From Microcoleus sp. EPA2 (lineage in GTDB: Bacteria > Cyanobacteriota > Cyanobacteriia > Cyanobacteriales > Microcoleaceae), in the NCBI GenBank assembly GCA_020882975.1, contig JAHRFD010000029.1:1-64000 (forward strand): 64,000 nt of DNA, given 5' to 3'. A program made the translations under genes and the position numbers. The notes below the pieces were generated by a model. The model made no database searches. It was not told where the DNA came from and saw only the letters and a list, made by a program, of their open reading frames with translations. Positions 29,108 to 39,098 of the stretch are shown here, in pieces; positions within the stretch are counted from its first letter, which is position 1; each line of letters begins with the position of its first letter.

Positions 29108-29878
29108 ATGAAAAACGATCGAGAGTTTCGCCCTTTAAAAATTTTGATCTGGATCGCCCCAAGCATTTTGGCAACGGGAGCAATGGGCGCTTTAGCAGTG
29201 GTACCAGCGGTACAAGCTGAACCCAGCAGCCTCCAAATTTCCCAAAACTTGCAGTCCCAAAACACCCCGCCACGAAGTCCCCGCGGCCCAGTTCGGGAAG
29301 TTCTCTCCTACGAGATGAAGGGAGACGAACTCAGGATTTGCAAACAGGAAGGCAACTCCGACAAAAAGTGCGAAGTTGTCGGCAAAGGATACACAGTAGC
29401 TTTGAGGATCGCCAACGACCTTTACAATCAAGGAAACCTGGCCAATGCCGAAATTTTGTACCAACAACTGATTACTCGTTTTCCGAAACAGGGAGATGCT
29501 TACTATAAGTTGGGAACCTTGCTCTCAGCCCAAGGTAAAATGAGCGATGCGATCGTCCAATTTAGAAAAGCAATTCAACTAAACCCGCAGCACGCCAAAG
29601 CTCACAACGATTTGGGCGTAGCCATGGCAAGTCAAGGGCAATTGCCAGAGGCAATTTTGGAGTGGAGACAAGCAATTAAAATTAACAGCCAATATCCCGA
29701 TGCATTAAACAATTTAGGAGTCGGACTGTACCAACAAGGAGTCAAAGAAGACCAAGCAGAAGCAGTAGCCAGCCTCAAAAAAGCTCAGGAATTATTCATC
29801 AAACAAGGCCGAGTTTCACAAGCCAAAAAAGTCGAGCAAATTTTGCAGCAAATCAATTCGCAATCTAGCGGTTCCTAA
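29108..29878 (+). CDS. Exported tetratricopeptide-repeat protein
   Basis: A 256-residue protein with a signal-peptide-like N-terminus (LIWIAPSILATGAMGALAVVPAVQA) and about three TPR units from residue 95 to 200 (for example GDAYYKLGTLLSAQGKMSDA and KAHNDLGVAMASQGQLPEA). A short region with two cysteines (RICKQEGNSDKKCEVVG) precedes the TPRs. Probably periplasmic or lumenal, binding unknown partners. Divergent from the stomatin-like gene with a 183-bp spacer. Confidence 0.82.
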   Translation: MKNDREFRPLKILIWIAPSILATGAMGALAVVPAVQAEPSSLQISQNLQSQNTPPRSPRGPVREVLSYEMKGDELRICKQEGNSDKKCEVVGKGYTVALRIANDLYNQGNLANAEILYQQLITRFPKQGDAYYKLGTLLSAQGKMSDAIVQFRKAIQLNPQHAKAHNDLGVAMASQGQLPEAILEWRQAIKINSQYPDALNNLGVGLYQQGVKEDQAEAVASLKKAQELFIKQGRVSQAKKVEQILQQINSQSSGS

Positions 29879-29933
29879 GCTGCATAGGTTATGAGTCATG
29901 AATTATGCGTTATTGGTGATTAGGACAAACTAA

Positions 29934-30036
29934 TGACTACTGACTACTGACTAATGACTACTGACTAATGACTACTGACTACTGACTACTGACTACTGAC
30001 TAATGACTAATGACTACTGACTACTGACTACTGACT
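29934..30036. repeat. Heptanucleotide tandem repeat (TGACTAC/TGACTAA)n
   Basis: About 14 head-to-tail 7-nt units run up to 3 bp before the aroB stop codon. This is a typical cyanobacterial STRR; copy number is expected to vary between strains. Confidence 0.92.
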
Positions 30037-30038
30037 TC

Positions 30039-31133
30039 CTAAAGCATTTCCTTCAAAACTTGTAAGATCACATCTCCATCCACCCGATCGCTCACCGCCG
30101 CCTCACCCAGGCGCACTGGTAGCACAAACCGCACCTTACCATCCTGCACCTTTTTGTCCAATTGTAAAGTCTTCACAATCTCCTCAACATCCATACCAGC
30201 GGGCAATTTCGTAGGCAAACCAGCCTTTTCCAGCAAAGCTAACTGACGTCGATCGCACTCTCGGTCCCACATTTCCAACTCCACAGCCAACCGACTTGCA
30301 GCCACCATACCAATCGCCACACCTTCCCCGTGATTCACCAACTTGTAACCAGTCAAACTTTCCACCGCATGGCCAATGGTGTGCCCATAATTCAAAATCG
30401 CCCGCAAACCAGACTCCTTTTCGTCCTTACTTACCACATCCGCCTTAGCTTGGCAAGACCTGCTCAAAATTTCTGCCAGCAAATCCGCCTTCACGTAGCG
30501 CATCTGATCCAAACGCTTGCAACTCTCCAACTGCTCGAACAATTCCACATCCCAAATCACCCCGTACTTAATCACTTCCGCCATGGCGGAGCGAAACTCC
30601 CTCGCCGGCAAAGTTTTGAGTACATCCGGGTCAATTAACACCAAACGAGGCTGATGAAAAGCCCCAATTAAATTCTTCCCTAAAGGATGGTTGACCCCAG
30701 TTTTACCACCAATAGAAGCATCAACCATCGCCAGCAAAGAAGTCGGAACTTGGACAACATTAATTCCCCGCAACCAAGTAGCAGCAGCAAAACCCGTCAT
30801 ATCGCCAACCACTCCGCCACCCAAAGCCACCATCGTCGAAGAACGTTCTAAGCGGTTTTCCAAAGCAGCGCCGTAAATCTTCTGCACCGAATTTAAAGTT
30901 TTGTACTGTTCTCCTGGTGGTAGAATGCAGTTACCAACATGAAAACCCACCGATTCCAAGGAAGCAGCCGTCTTTTCTCCGTAATGCCGAAAAATCGACT
31001 GATTCGACACTAGCAGCACTTTTTTACCCAAATTCAGCCCACCGAGCATATTGCCTAGTTCGTTTAAACCGCCCGATCGCACGCAAATATTGTAAGATTG
31101 TGGTCCCAAGTCAACTTTAATTACTGATTTCAT
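30039..31133 (-). CDS. aroB: 3-dehydroquinate synthase
   Basis: Second step of the shikimate pathway: cyclises DAHP to 3-dehydroquinate with NAD and a divalent metal. The 364-residue sequence shows [26 protein letters not shown] (NAD loop), [20 protein letters not shown] and [11 protein letters not shown] with the metal-binding histidines. Length and order are standard. Divergent from petL across 77 bp. Confidence 0.96.
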   Translation of the reverse strand: MKSVIKVDLGPQSYNICVRSGGLNELGNMLGGLNLGKKVLLVSNQSIFRHYGEKTAASLESVGFHVGNCILPPGEQYKTLNSVQKIYGAALENRLERSSTMVALGGGVVGDMTGFAAATWLRGINVVQVPTSLLAMVDASIGGKTGVNHPLGKNLIGAFHQPRLVLIDPDVLKTLPAREFRSAMAEVIKYGVIWDVELFEQLESCKRLDQMRYVKADLLAEILSRSCQAKADVVSKDEKESGLRAILNYGHTIGHAVESLTGYKLVNHGEGVAIGMVAASRLAVELEMWDRECDRRQLALLEKAGLPTKLPAGMDVEEIVKTLQLDKKVQDGKVRFVLPVRLGEAAVSDRVDGDVILQVLKEML

Positions 31134-31210
31134 ATTTATCTAATTTAGATTATAGATTTTAGATTATAGTTCTTATAGGTCTTTTTATTGATTGTTTTGG
31201 AGAAATTGCA

Positions 31211-31312
31211 ATGACTCTTAGCGGAGCAATAACTTATTTTGGGCTTTTCGGCGGAATGCTGGGCTTGGCGACAGTGTTGATGTTTGGTCTGCGGGCTGTC
31301 AAACTCATCTAA
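31211..31312 (+). CDS. petL: Cytochrome b6f complex small subunit PetL
   Basis: A 33-codon gene encoding a single membrane helix: MTLSGAITYFGLFGGMLG, then a hydrophobic run ending FGLRAVKLI. Length, one central helix and a basic end resembling the (R/K)-x2-KL/IL tail of known cyanobacterial PetL subunits support the call. PetL stabilises the b6f dimer in thylakoids. GGAGA lies about 9 nt before the ATG. A hairpin follows 21 bp after the stop. Another small photosystem or b6f subunit is the main alternative. Confidence 0.75.
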   Translation: MTLSGAITYFGLFGGMLGLATVLMFGLRAVKLI

Positions 31313-31333
31313 TTTACTAATTTAGATGCGAGA

Positions 31334-31356
31334 ACCAGAGGATTTTAACCTCTGGT
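31334..31356 (+). terminator. Hairpin after petL
   Basis: ACCAGAGG and CCTCTGGT form a perfect 8-bp stem 21 bp past the petL stop, followed by AAAA and no U tract. A probable 3' end or processing site of the petL transcript. Confidence 0.5.
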
Positions 31357-31375
31357 AAAAGTAACATTTTGCAGA

Positions 31376-31429
31376 AGTATTTACGCCAAAAATCTGTAGT
31401 TTGATCTGTAGATTTAGGGCGTAAATACT
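31376..31429. repeat. Perfect 12-bp inverted repeat
   Basis: AGTATTTACGCC and GGCGTAAATACT enclose a second, inner pair AAATCT/AGATTT. A further inverted repeat built on HIP1 sites (GAGCGATCG/CGATCGCTC) follows at 31449-31482. They separate petL from the convergent small gene and may terminate both transcripts. Confidence 0.6.
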
Positions 31430-31509
31430 GATCTTGAATTTAATCAAGGAGCGATCGCACTTGCGATAAAACACGATCGCTCTTCATCAATTACAGAATT
31501 AGTTCTAAT

Positions 31510-31725
31510 TCAGCCGATTGAACTTCGGGCAATTTCAAAGGCCCCTGTCGTATCAAAAACGATCGCGTGTTTAGCCTGCGGCAACAAACGCCGTAAAATC
31601 TGGATGTATCCGTCAGCATCACCGCGGCGGTGGAACCTTGCAACCACCAATCGCTGCATATTTGGCAATTGCCGCACGATACACCAGGGATGAGTGTTTA
31701 ATTTGGGCTTTGATGTTGGTATCAT
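31510..31725 (-). CDS. Small conserved-looking hypothetical protein
   Basis: A 71-codon gene with GGAAGGAT about 8 nt before its ATG (31725). The sequence RQLPNMQRLVVARFHRRGDADG, then IQILRRLLPQAKHAIVFD, looks like a compact alpha/beta fold and resembles small uncharacterised cyanobacterial proteins I have seen. Function unknown. No partner gene is evident. Confidence 0.55.
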   Translation of the reverse strand: MIPTSKPKLNTHPWCIVRQLPNMQRLVVARFHRRGDADGYIQILRRLLPQAKHAIVFDTTGAFEIARSSIG

Positions 31726-32090
31726 AGGGTAATCCTTCCCCGCCGAAAGCGGGATTTGGTAGAAAAGGCGATCGCCCTTAAGTTTTCGAGGCTCGGAGGG
31801 CGATCGTTTTTAGCTTGACAGACGGGAATCCCCACACCATACCGCTTCGGTTGGTGTGGGATGAAAGGCGCGTGAATTGAGGAGGTACAAATAGGCTAAT
31901 TTCATCCGCCCACCTTTGTTGAGTCCAAGGTCGCATAAACATAGCAGTGTTGACAATTTCTTTACCTTCTTGCGAAAGGCTCAAACTGTTCTGTTTCCGA
32001 TTTTTTAAAAGGCTCAAAATTCCTAGATTAATGTCGTACTTATCGTCGCCATTTCTTCACCTGTTGGTAGGGAAAGCAGTTAATAACATC
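31726..32090. other. Spacer with a possible gene remnant
   Basis: The only frame of note is 31778-32017 on the minus strand (79 codons). Its first half, LSLSQEGKEIVNTAM...WTQQRWADEI, faintly resembles the helix-turn-helix N-terminal domain found on cyanobacterial NACHT/NB-ARC proteins, and then loses likeness. It may be a decayed fragment; it is not called as a gene. Confidence 0.25.
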
Positions 32091-32282
32091 CTATAGCATA
32101 TAACTACCTTTGGAATCAGATTCCATCAGTTCCAAGTAGACAGTTTTGGGAACTTCAAAGTATCGATATGTCTTGCTGCTATTCAAAACAACTTCGAGGG
32201 TAGAGGTTGTTTCGTCATAACCCACAGCTTGGATCATGCTAGATTCGACTGGTTCTAGTTTCATGGTAATAATGCAATCCAT
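32091..32282 (-). CDS. KTSC domain protein
   Basis: A 63-residue protein consisting of one KTSC domain, with VESSMIQAVGYDETTSTLEV, then the GKTYRYFEVP-like SSKTYRYFEVP. KTSC domains occur next to lysyl-tRNA synthetases and in stand-alone form; their role is unclear. AGGAGA stands right before ATG 32282, favouring this start over the internal ATG at 32264. It is divergent from cpcT with only 43 bp between the start codons, so the two promoters overlap or share control. Confidence 0.75.
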   Translation of the reverse strand: MDCIITMKLEPVESSMIQAVGYDETTSTLEVVLNSSKTYRYFEVPKTVYLELMESDSKGSYML

Positions 32283-32325
32283 TTTCTCCTAAAATAATTT
32301 CTACTTCCCTCAATCTCAAATCGCA

Positions 32326-32916
32326 ATGTCTCATTCCACCGATATCCTCACCCTCGGCCGCTGGATGGCCTCCGACTTCAGCAACCAAGCCCAAGCTTTT
32401 GAAAATCCGCCCTTCTTTGCCCACATCCGCGTCTGCATGAGACCCCTACCCGTGGAACTTTTGGGCGGCCTCAGTCTCTATCTAGAACAAGCCTATGACA
32501 TCGAACTCAACACGCCGTACCGAGTTCGAGTGTTAAAATTAGTGCCGAAGGGCGATCGCATCGATATCGAAAATTACGCGATCGAAAACGAAGAGCAATT
32601 CTACGGTGCCTCCCGCGATCTCCAACGACTCCAAGAACTCAAAAAAGCAGAATTTAAACTAATGCCGGGATGCACCTTTATTACGCACTGGACCGGCCAC
32701 AGCTTCAAAGGGTGCGTTGAACCAGGAAAAGGCTGTATGGTGGTCAGAAAGGGCAAAAACACCTATCTAGACAGCGAATTCGAGATCGATGGAGACAAAT
32801 TTATTAGTCACGATCGCGGGCGGGACCCAGAAACCGACGCCCACGTCTGGGGAGCCCTCGCCGGTCCCTTTGAATTCACCCGTCGAGCTAGCTTCGCTGA
32901 TGAAATTCAGGTTTAA
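32326..32916 (+). CDS. cpcT: Phycobilin lyase CpcT (CpcT/CpeT family)
   Basis: A 196-residue chromophore lyase. CpcT attaches phycocyanobilin to Cys-153 of the phycocyanin beta subunit; CpeT-type paralogues attach other bilins. Family segments include TLGRWMASDFSNQAQAFENP, HIRVCMRPLP, and the conserved GCxxxxxWxGxxF-like MPGCTFITHWTGHSFKG. Length is typical. It stands alone, not in a phycobilisome operon, and precedes the sulfolipid genes by about 110 bp. Confidence 0.9.
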   Translation: MSHSTDILTLGRWMASDFSNQAQAFENPPFFAHIRVCMRPLPVELLGGLSLYLEQAYDIELNTPYRVRVLKLVPKGDRIDIENYAIENEEQFYGASRDLQRLQELKKAEFKLMPGCTFITHWTGHSFKGCVEPGKGCMVVRKGKNTYLDSEFEIDGDKFISHDRGRDPETDAHVWGALAGPFEFTRRASFADEIQV

Positions 32917-32941
32917 TACAAAAAAACAAGGGGCGATTTAG

Positions 32942-34177
<1,236 letters not shown>

Positions 34178-34204
34178 GTTCTGGTAGATAGCTGCGGTGC
34201 AATA

Positions 34205-34350
34205 GTTTTTTTAAGGAACCGCGAAGGCGCGAAGGGCGCGAAGGAAGAGGAAAGAAGGGAAGAGAAGGGTTTACAAGTTATGAATTGATTTGCCTCTATC
34301 TTTGACTCTCTTGCTCTGTGTCCTCTGTGTCCTCTGCGGTTAATTAAAAA
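34205..34350. repeat. Dispersed CGCGAAG / CTCTGTGTCCTCTG repeats in sqdB-sqdX spacer
   Basis: The spacer contains AACCGCGAAGGCGCGAAGG-type and TCCTCTGTGTCCTCTGCGG-type repeats, common between cyanobacterial genes; a relative lies at about 1795-1850. No gene is seen in 34178-34474. Confidence 0.6.
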
Positions 34351-34474
34351 AATTAGATATCGTAATTACTGGTGATGAAGCTGCTAACAGAACCCTATTT
34401 AAATCAAGCGAGTAAATGGCCAAAAACAGATCGTCAAATTCTGGCAAAATTTTCGATTTTCTAAATATTTTATT

Positions 34475-35608
34475 ATGAGAATTGCTCTTTTCACTGAAAC
34501 TTTCTGGCCGAAAATAGACGGCATTGTCACTAGGCTGATTCACACTGTAGACCACTTACAACGCGCGGGCGAACAGGTTCTCATCTTTTCCCCAGATTAC
34601 GGCATAAAAGAATACAAAGGGGCTAGAGTTTATGGTGTTGAGGGTTTGCCTTTGCCGATGTACCCGGAATTAAAAATGGCACTTCCTTCTCCGGCGATTG
34701 GTCGCGAATTAGAGCAGTTTAAACCGGATATTATTCATGTGGTTAATCCCGCGATTTTGGGATTGGGTGGCATATATTATGGCAAAAAGCTCAATATTCC
34801 TATTTTGGCTTCTTACCACACTCATTTACCTAAGTATTTGCATCACTACGGTTTTGGAATGCTGGAACCTTTATTGTGGGAATTACTTAAAGGTGCTCAT
34901 AATCAAGCAGAGCTGAATTTGTGTACTTCCACTGCGATGGTGGAGGAACTTAGAAGTCATGGGATCGATCGCGTAGACTTATGGCAACGGGGTGTTGATA
35001 CAGAAATGTTTGTCCCGGAATTGGCTAGTCGAGAAATGCGATCGCGTCTTTCCCAAAATCACCCTGATAGTCCCCTGTTACTTTATGTCGGCCGCCTCGG
35101 TGCAGAAAAGGAAATCGAAGCTATCAAACCAGTTCTCGAAGCCATTCCAAACGCCCGCCTCGCCCTCGTGGGAGATGGCCCCCACCGACAAACCCTAGAA
35201 CAATATTTTGCCGGCACTCCCACCAATTTTGTCGGCTATCTCAAGGGCCAAGAACTCGCAACAGCTTACGCATCTGCTGATGCCTTCATTTTTCCCTCCC
35301 GCACCGAAACCCTCGGCCTGGTGCTCCTAGAAGCAATGGCTGCGGGGACACCCGTAGTGGCGGCACGCAGTGGTGGAATTCCTGATATTGTCACTGACGG
35401 CGTTAACGGCTATTTATTTGACCCCACTGATGACATGGGAGCCTCTACTGCTACCCAGCGTTTGTTTGCAAACCCCGCGGAACGGGAACATCTGCGCCAA
35501 AGCGCCCGCCGAGAAGCCGAACGCTGGGGTTGGGCCGCGGCTTCTGGACAATTGCGACGCTACTATCAATCGGTGATATTTGCTGAGTCCATGTCCTCTG
35601 TGGCGTGA
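34475..35608 (+). CDS. sqdX: SQDG synthase (sulfoquinovosyltransferase)
   Basis: A GT4-family glycosyltransferase of 377 residues that transfers sulfoquinovose from UDP to diacylglycerol, the last step of sulfolipid synthesis. The N-terminal ALFTETFWPKIDGIVTRL is a family mark, and the C-terminal donor-binding part shows LLYVGRLGAEKEIE and the E-x7-E type SRTETLGLVLLEAMAAGTPV. Location downstream of sqdB supports the assignment. Start ATG 34475. Confidence 0.94.
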   Translation: MRIALFTETFWPKIDGIVTRLIHTVDHLQRAGEQVLIFSPDYGIKEYKGARVYGVEGLPLPMYPELKMALPSPAIGRELEQFKPDIIHVVNPAILGLGGIYYGKKLNIPILASYHTHLPKYLHHYGFGMLEPLLWELLKGAHNQAELNLCTSTAMVEELRSHGIDRVDLWQRGVDTEMFVPELASREMRSRLSQNHPDSPLLLYVGRLGAEKEIEAIKPVLEAIPNARLALVGDGPHRQTLEQYFAGTPTNFVGYLKGQELATAYASADAFIFPSRTETLGLVLLEAMAAGTPVVAARSGGIPDIVTDGVNGYLFDPTDDMGASTATQRLFANPAEREHLRQSARREAERWGWAAASGQLRRYYQSVIFAESMSSVA

Positions 35609-35980
35609 CGGATTGACAACAATTTATTACAGTAGGGATTGGGTGAGGATTTTCTGTCGAGAGTCCAAGTTTTTTTACTGCTCCAATCGCCGTAGCTATT
35701 CTCCTCCTTGGTTTAACATTAAACTATGAATAGCTTCCTGAAAATATTGTGTGGGTAACATCAAACGCCTTCGATCGGACTGTATTTGGTCTGGTGCATG
35801 GGCTGAAACCGCGACACATCAATACCAGGAATCCAATGCTGTGACTGTCTATCGGGCAAAAAACTCCGAACTTATCTCCCCGTTGGAGGTTTTGAGTCGA
35901 TCGTGAATTGGCAGATACAGCTAATTGGGTATTATAACTTAAGTGCACCTCGATTTTGACTGGTCATCATCCAGATCGGG
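35609..35980. other. Gene-free spacer
   Basis: I see no convincing gene, terminator or RNA here. A 74-codon minus-strand frame (35724-35948) has no family resemblance. The region leads into the tnpB fragment at 35981 and may include unrecognised parts of that decayed element. Confidence 0.4.
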
Positions 35981-36193
35981 GTGGTTAAAAAAACGATGTC
36001 TATAATAATTATGTCTCATTTCCCTGATTACAATAATGTGATTCTGACCAAAGTAAATCAACAAATCAGGCAGTTAGAGCGAGCTTGGGTAGTACATAAA
36101 ACCACACTCAAAGCTTATACAAAACACCCAAGTAAATTTACTGAAGGACCCAAATTACCAAAATACAAAAATCGGGTTAGCGTAGTCATTTAA
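35981..36193 (+). pseudogene. tnpB (OrfB) fragment
   Basis: The frame reads SHFPDYNNVIL, KVNQQIRQLERAW, then YTKHPSKFTEGPKLPKYKN and stops. This matches the N-terminal third of IS200/IS605 TnpB, where a block like K-x-P-KF-x-G-x-P-KLPKYK is characteristic. The catalytic RuvC part is absent. A truncated leftover of an insertion. Confidence 0.6.
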
Positions 36194-36279
36194 TGTTAAA
36201 TTCTCTCAAACTTTTAATCACGAGCAAAATCTAGTTTTTGATAAGTGGTCACTCTACCCTCCGAAAAAAGCAGTTAATC

Positions 36280-38922
36280 ATGACATTCTCCAATGCTGGT
36301 AGCGTTCTGGCTACACTGACTCAAGTCAATCTGATGGGAGCATTAACCTCCCGTGTTAAGAACCTGCCAGTTCCTGAATTAGTCTGTCTGCTGGACTTTA
36401 TTACGGCTGAATTTCAGCAATTTATCCGGGCGATGGATCTGATTAACAATGAAGCCCTCGAAAGTCTCTTAGAGCAACTTTTAGATGCCTTCACTGTCAA
36501 AATTGGTCTCATCCTCCAAGCAGACAGGACGACAATTTTTTTGGTGGACTCCAGCAAAAATCAACTTTGGCATAAAACTGTCGATGTTACTATTGGCAAA
36601 CCTGTAGAAGTTCGTTTACCGATGGATGCAGGTATTTTGGGCTATGTCGCAACTACTGGAAAATCGATCAATGTCGTAGAAGCCAGAGAACACGAGCTGT
36701 TCAATGCGGAAGTAGATGAACCTTCTGATTATCAAATCAAGAGCATCCTCTGTATGCCAATTTTTAGTAGCAAGAGCGAAACAGAACCCGTAGCTGTAGT
36801 CAGACTTTTGAATAAAGCAGGGGATGTACCTTTTGACGAAGACGACGAACAACAGTTTCGGGTGTTTGCAGATTCGATCGGGATTATTCTCGAAAGCTGT
36901 CAGTCTTTCTATGTCGTCGCTCGCAATCAGCGAGGGGTGGCGGCACTGTTGAGAGCTACGACAACTTTGGGTCAAAGTCTTGACTTGGAAACTACTTTGC
37001 GAGCTGTCATGGATCAAGCTCGTGATTTGATGCAGGCAGACCGCAGTACGCTATTTTTATTAAATCGGGAAACCAACGAACTCTGGACAAAAGTCGCCAA
37101 GGCTGATGGCAAAACGATGATGAAAATCCGCATTCCCGCTAACAGGGGAATTGCGGGCTATGTGGCTTCTACAGGTCAAATTCTCAATATTACAGATGCT
37201 TACGACGATCCCCGTTTTGACCCCACTACAGACCAGCAAACTGGATATCGCACTCGCACTGTCTTGTGTATGCCAGTTTATAACGCTAAAGGTGAGTTGA
37301 TCGGCGTAACTCAGCTAATTAATAAAAACCAAGGAACTTTTACTAATTCCGATGAAGAATTTCTGCGGGCTTTCAATTCCCAGGCGGGCATGGCACTGCA
37401 AAATTCTCAATTGTTTGAAAATATGATGGTCGAAAAACAGTATCAGAAAGATATGTTACAAAGTCTTTCTGATGCAGTTATTTCCACTGATTTTCAGGGC
37501 CGGATCGTGACTATCAATGAGGCTGCTCTCGAACTTTTGGGCTGTCCGGTAAATCAAGATAAAACTAAAGATAATCCCCAGCTTTGGGAACACAAACTGA
37601 TAAATCGCTATGTTTGGGAAGTTTTGCCGATCGAAAATTTGAAATTTAGACTGGAAGACAGCCTGAATCATGCTGCTAGACATTACGTTCCCGAACAAAG
37701 TTTAACCCTAGGACTGTTGGTGGAAAAATCCCTGGATTTACCAGAGGCAGAAAATTATATTTTGGCAGTTCCCGATCCCCATCACCCTAATTCCTATTAT
37801 GCTTGGGGCGAAAACGCTGCTTGGGCTGAAGAATTAGCAGTGCTACAATTGGCTAATTCCCAATCTCTATTTGCCCTTGATAATTCTGCTACCTATTACC
37901 CTTACTGTCCCCTCCCCATTTCCGGCTCTCACATTAAGGTAATTGAACGCAGTTTGAATTTGACTGTTAACCCCCTGACTAATCCCGAAGGAGGGGTGCG
38001 GGGGGGTTTGGTGGTACTCGAAGATATCAGTCGCGAAAAGCGGATGAAAACTACTATGTCTCGCTACATGACTCCGGGAGTCGTGGAACAAGTGATGGCG
38101 TTGGGTGACGACGCCCTGATGGTGGGGGAACGCAAGGATGTCACTATTTTATTTTCAGATATTCGCGGCTATACCACGCTGACGGAAAATTTGGGAGCAT
38201 CGGAAGTTGTTGCTCTCCTCAATCAGTATTTTGAGACTATGGTGGAGGCTGTTTTCCACTGCGAGGGTACTTTAGACAAGTTTATTGGTGATGCTTTAAT
38301 GGCTGTGTTCGGCGCGCCGTTACCGCTCAATCCCCCGGAAATTCATGGTTGGATGGCGGTTAAATCAGCTTTGGACATGAGGAAACGGCTCCAAGAGTTT
38401 AATGATTCTCGCCCCGGAGAAATTCCATTTCGTTTTGGTATTGGGATTAGTTCGGGAGAGGTGGTTTCAGGAAATATTGGTTCTCAAAAGCGGATGGACT
38501 ATACGGTAATTGGGGATGCTGTGAATTTGAGTTCTCGCCTGGAAGAGCTTACCAAGGAGTATGGCTGCGATATAATTTTGAGTGAGTTTACTTACAGTTT
38601 GTGTAGCGATCGCATTTGGGTGCGAGAATTAGATAAGGTGCGAGTTAAAGGCAAAAATCAGCCAGTTGGTATTTACGAATTGCTACAAAGTAGTTCAGAA
38701 CCTATGGAGGGAGAAACTCAAAGGTTCTTGGAACTTTACAAAAATGGTCGTGAGGCTTATATTGCTAGAAATTTTCACAAAGCTATTAGTTTTTTTGAGG
38801 CTGCTTTGGCAATTAGACAAAAGGATAAACCTGTTGAAGTTCACATCGAACGCTCTTTAAATTACTTGAAAGTCCCTCCACCCGATGATTGGGACGGGGT
38901 GCATACTATGGCGACAAAGTAG
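36280..38922 (+). CDS. Class III adenylate cyclase, GAF-GAF-PAS-CHD (CyaB-type)
   Basis: About 880 residues. Two GAF domains (about 55-210 and 230-385) are followed by a PAS domain (about 390-590) and the cyclase homology domain (about 610-790), as in Anabaena CyaB1/CyaB2. Catalytic features: metal aspartates in ILFSDIRGYT and FIGDALMAVFGAP, substrate Lys in TLDKFIGD, Thr in DYTVIGDAVNLSSRLE (ATP-type), and the transition-state Asn and Arg in that segment. A TPR-like tail (820-870) ends the protein. ATG 36280 chosen over an upstream TTG. GAF domains of this type bind cyclic nucleotides, suggesting cAMP feedback. Confidence 0.9.
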   Translation: MTFSNAGSVLATLTQVNLMGALTSRVKNLPVPELVCLLDFITAEFQQFIRAMDLINNEALESLLEQLLDAFTVKIGLILQADRTTIFLVDSSKNQLWHKTVDVTIGKPVEVRLPMDAGILGYVATTGKSINVVEAREHELFNAEVDEPSDYQIKSILCMPIFSSKSETEPVAVVRLLNKAGDVPFDEDDEQQFRVFADSIGIILESCQSFYVVARNQRGVAALLRATTTLGQSLDLETTLRAVMDQARDLMQADRSTLFLLNRETNELWTKVAKADGKTMMKIRIPANRGIAGYVASTGQILNITDAYDDPRFDPTTDQQTGYRTRTVLCMPVYNAKGELIGVTQLINKNQGTFTNSDEEFLRAFNSQAGMALQNSQLFENMMVEKQYQKDMLQSLSDAVISTDFQGRIVTINEAALELLGCPVNQDKTKDNPQLWEHKLINRYVWEVLPIENLKFRLEDSLNHAARHYVPEQSLTLGLLVEKSLDLPEAENYILAVPDPHHPNSYYAWGENAAWAEELAVLQLANSQSLFALDNSATYYPYCPLPISGSHIKVIERSLNLTVNPLTNPEGGVRGGLVVLEDISREKRMKTTMSRYMTPGVVEQVMALGDDALMVGERKDVTILFSDIRGYTTLTENLGASEVVALLNQYFETMVEAVFHCEGTLDKFIGDALMAVFGAPLPLNPPEIHGWMAVKSALDMRKRLQEFNDSRPGEIPFRFGIGISSGEVVSGNIGSQKRMDYTVIGDAVNLSSRLEELTKEYGCDIILSEFTYSLCSDRIWVRELDKVRVKGKNQPVGIYELLQSSSEPMEGETQRFLELYKNGREAYIARNFHKAISFFEAALAIRQKDKPVEVHIERSLNYLKVPPPDDWDGVHTMATK

Positions 38923-39098
38923 TAAACTATATGGCATCAGCGTGTAAAAAAATATAAAGATTTTGAAGTTGATATATAAATATTGTGAAGATATTTATAT
39001 ATTTATATTCCCTAGGACAGAGCTCAAAAGTTACAAAGTATGGAAAAATGGTGGCGAAGAATCAAAAAAATACTATAAAATAGTGGGTCAAGAATTCA

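Noticed and set aside
29934-30036. Possible CRISPR array
   Set aside because: The units are 7 nt, directly adjacent and without spacers, so it is a simple tandem repeat. No cas gene is present in the window.
31778-32017. 79-codon minus-strand frame with weak helix-turn-helix likeness
   Set aside because: Only the first half resembles anything and no start signal is evident; noted as a possible remnant only.
35724-35948. 74-codon minus-strand frame
   Set aside because: No family resemblance or start signal; composition looks random.
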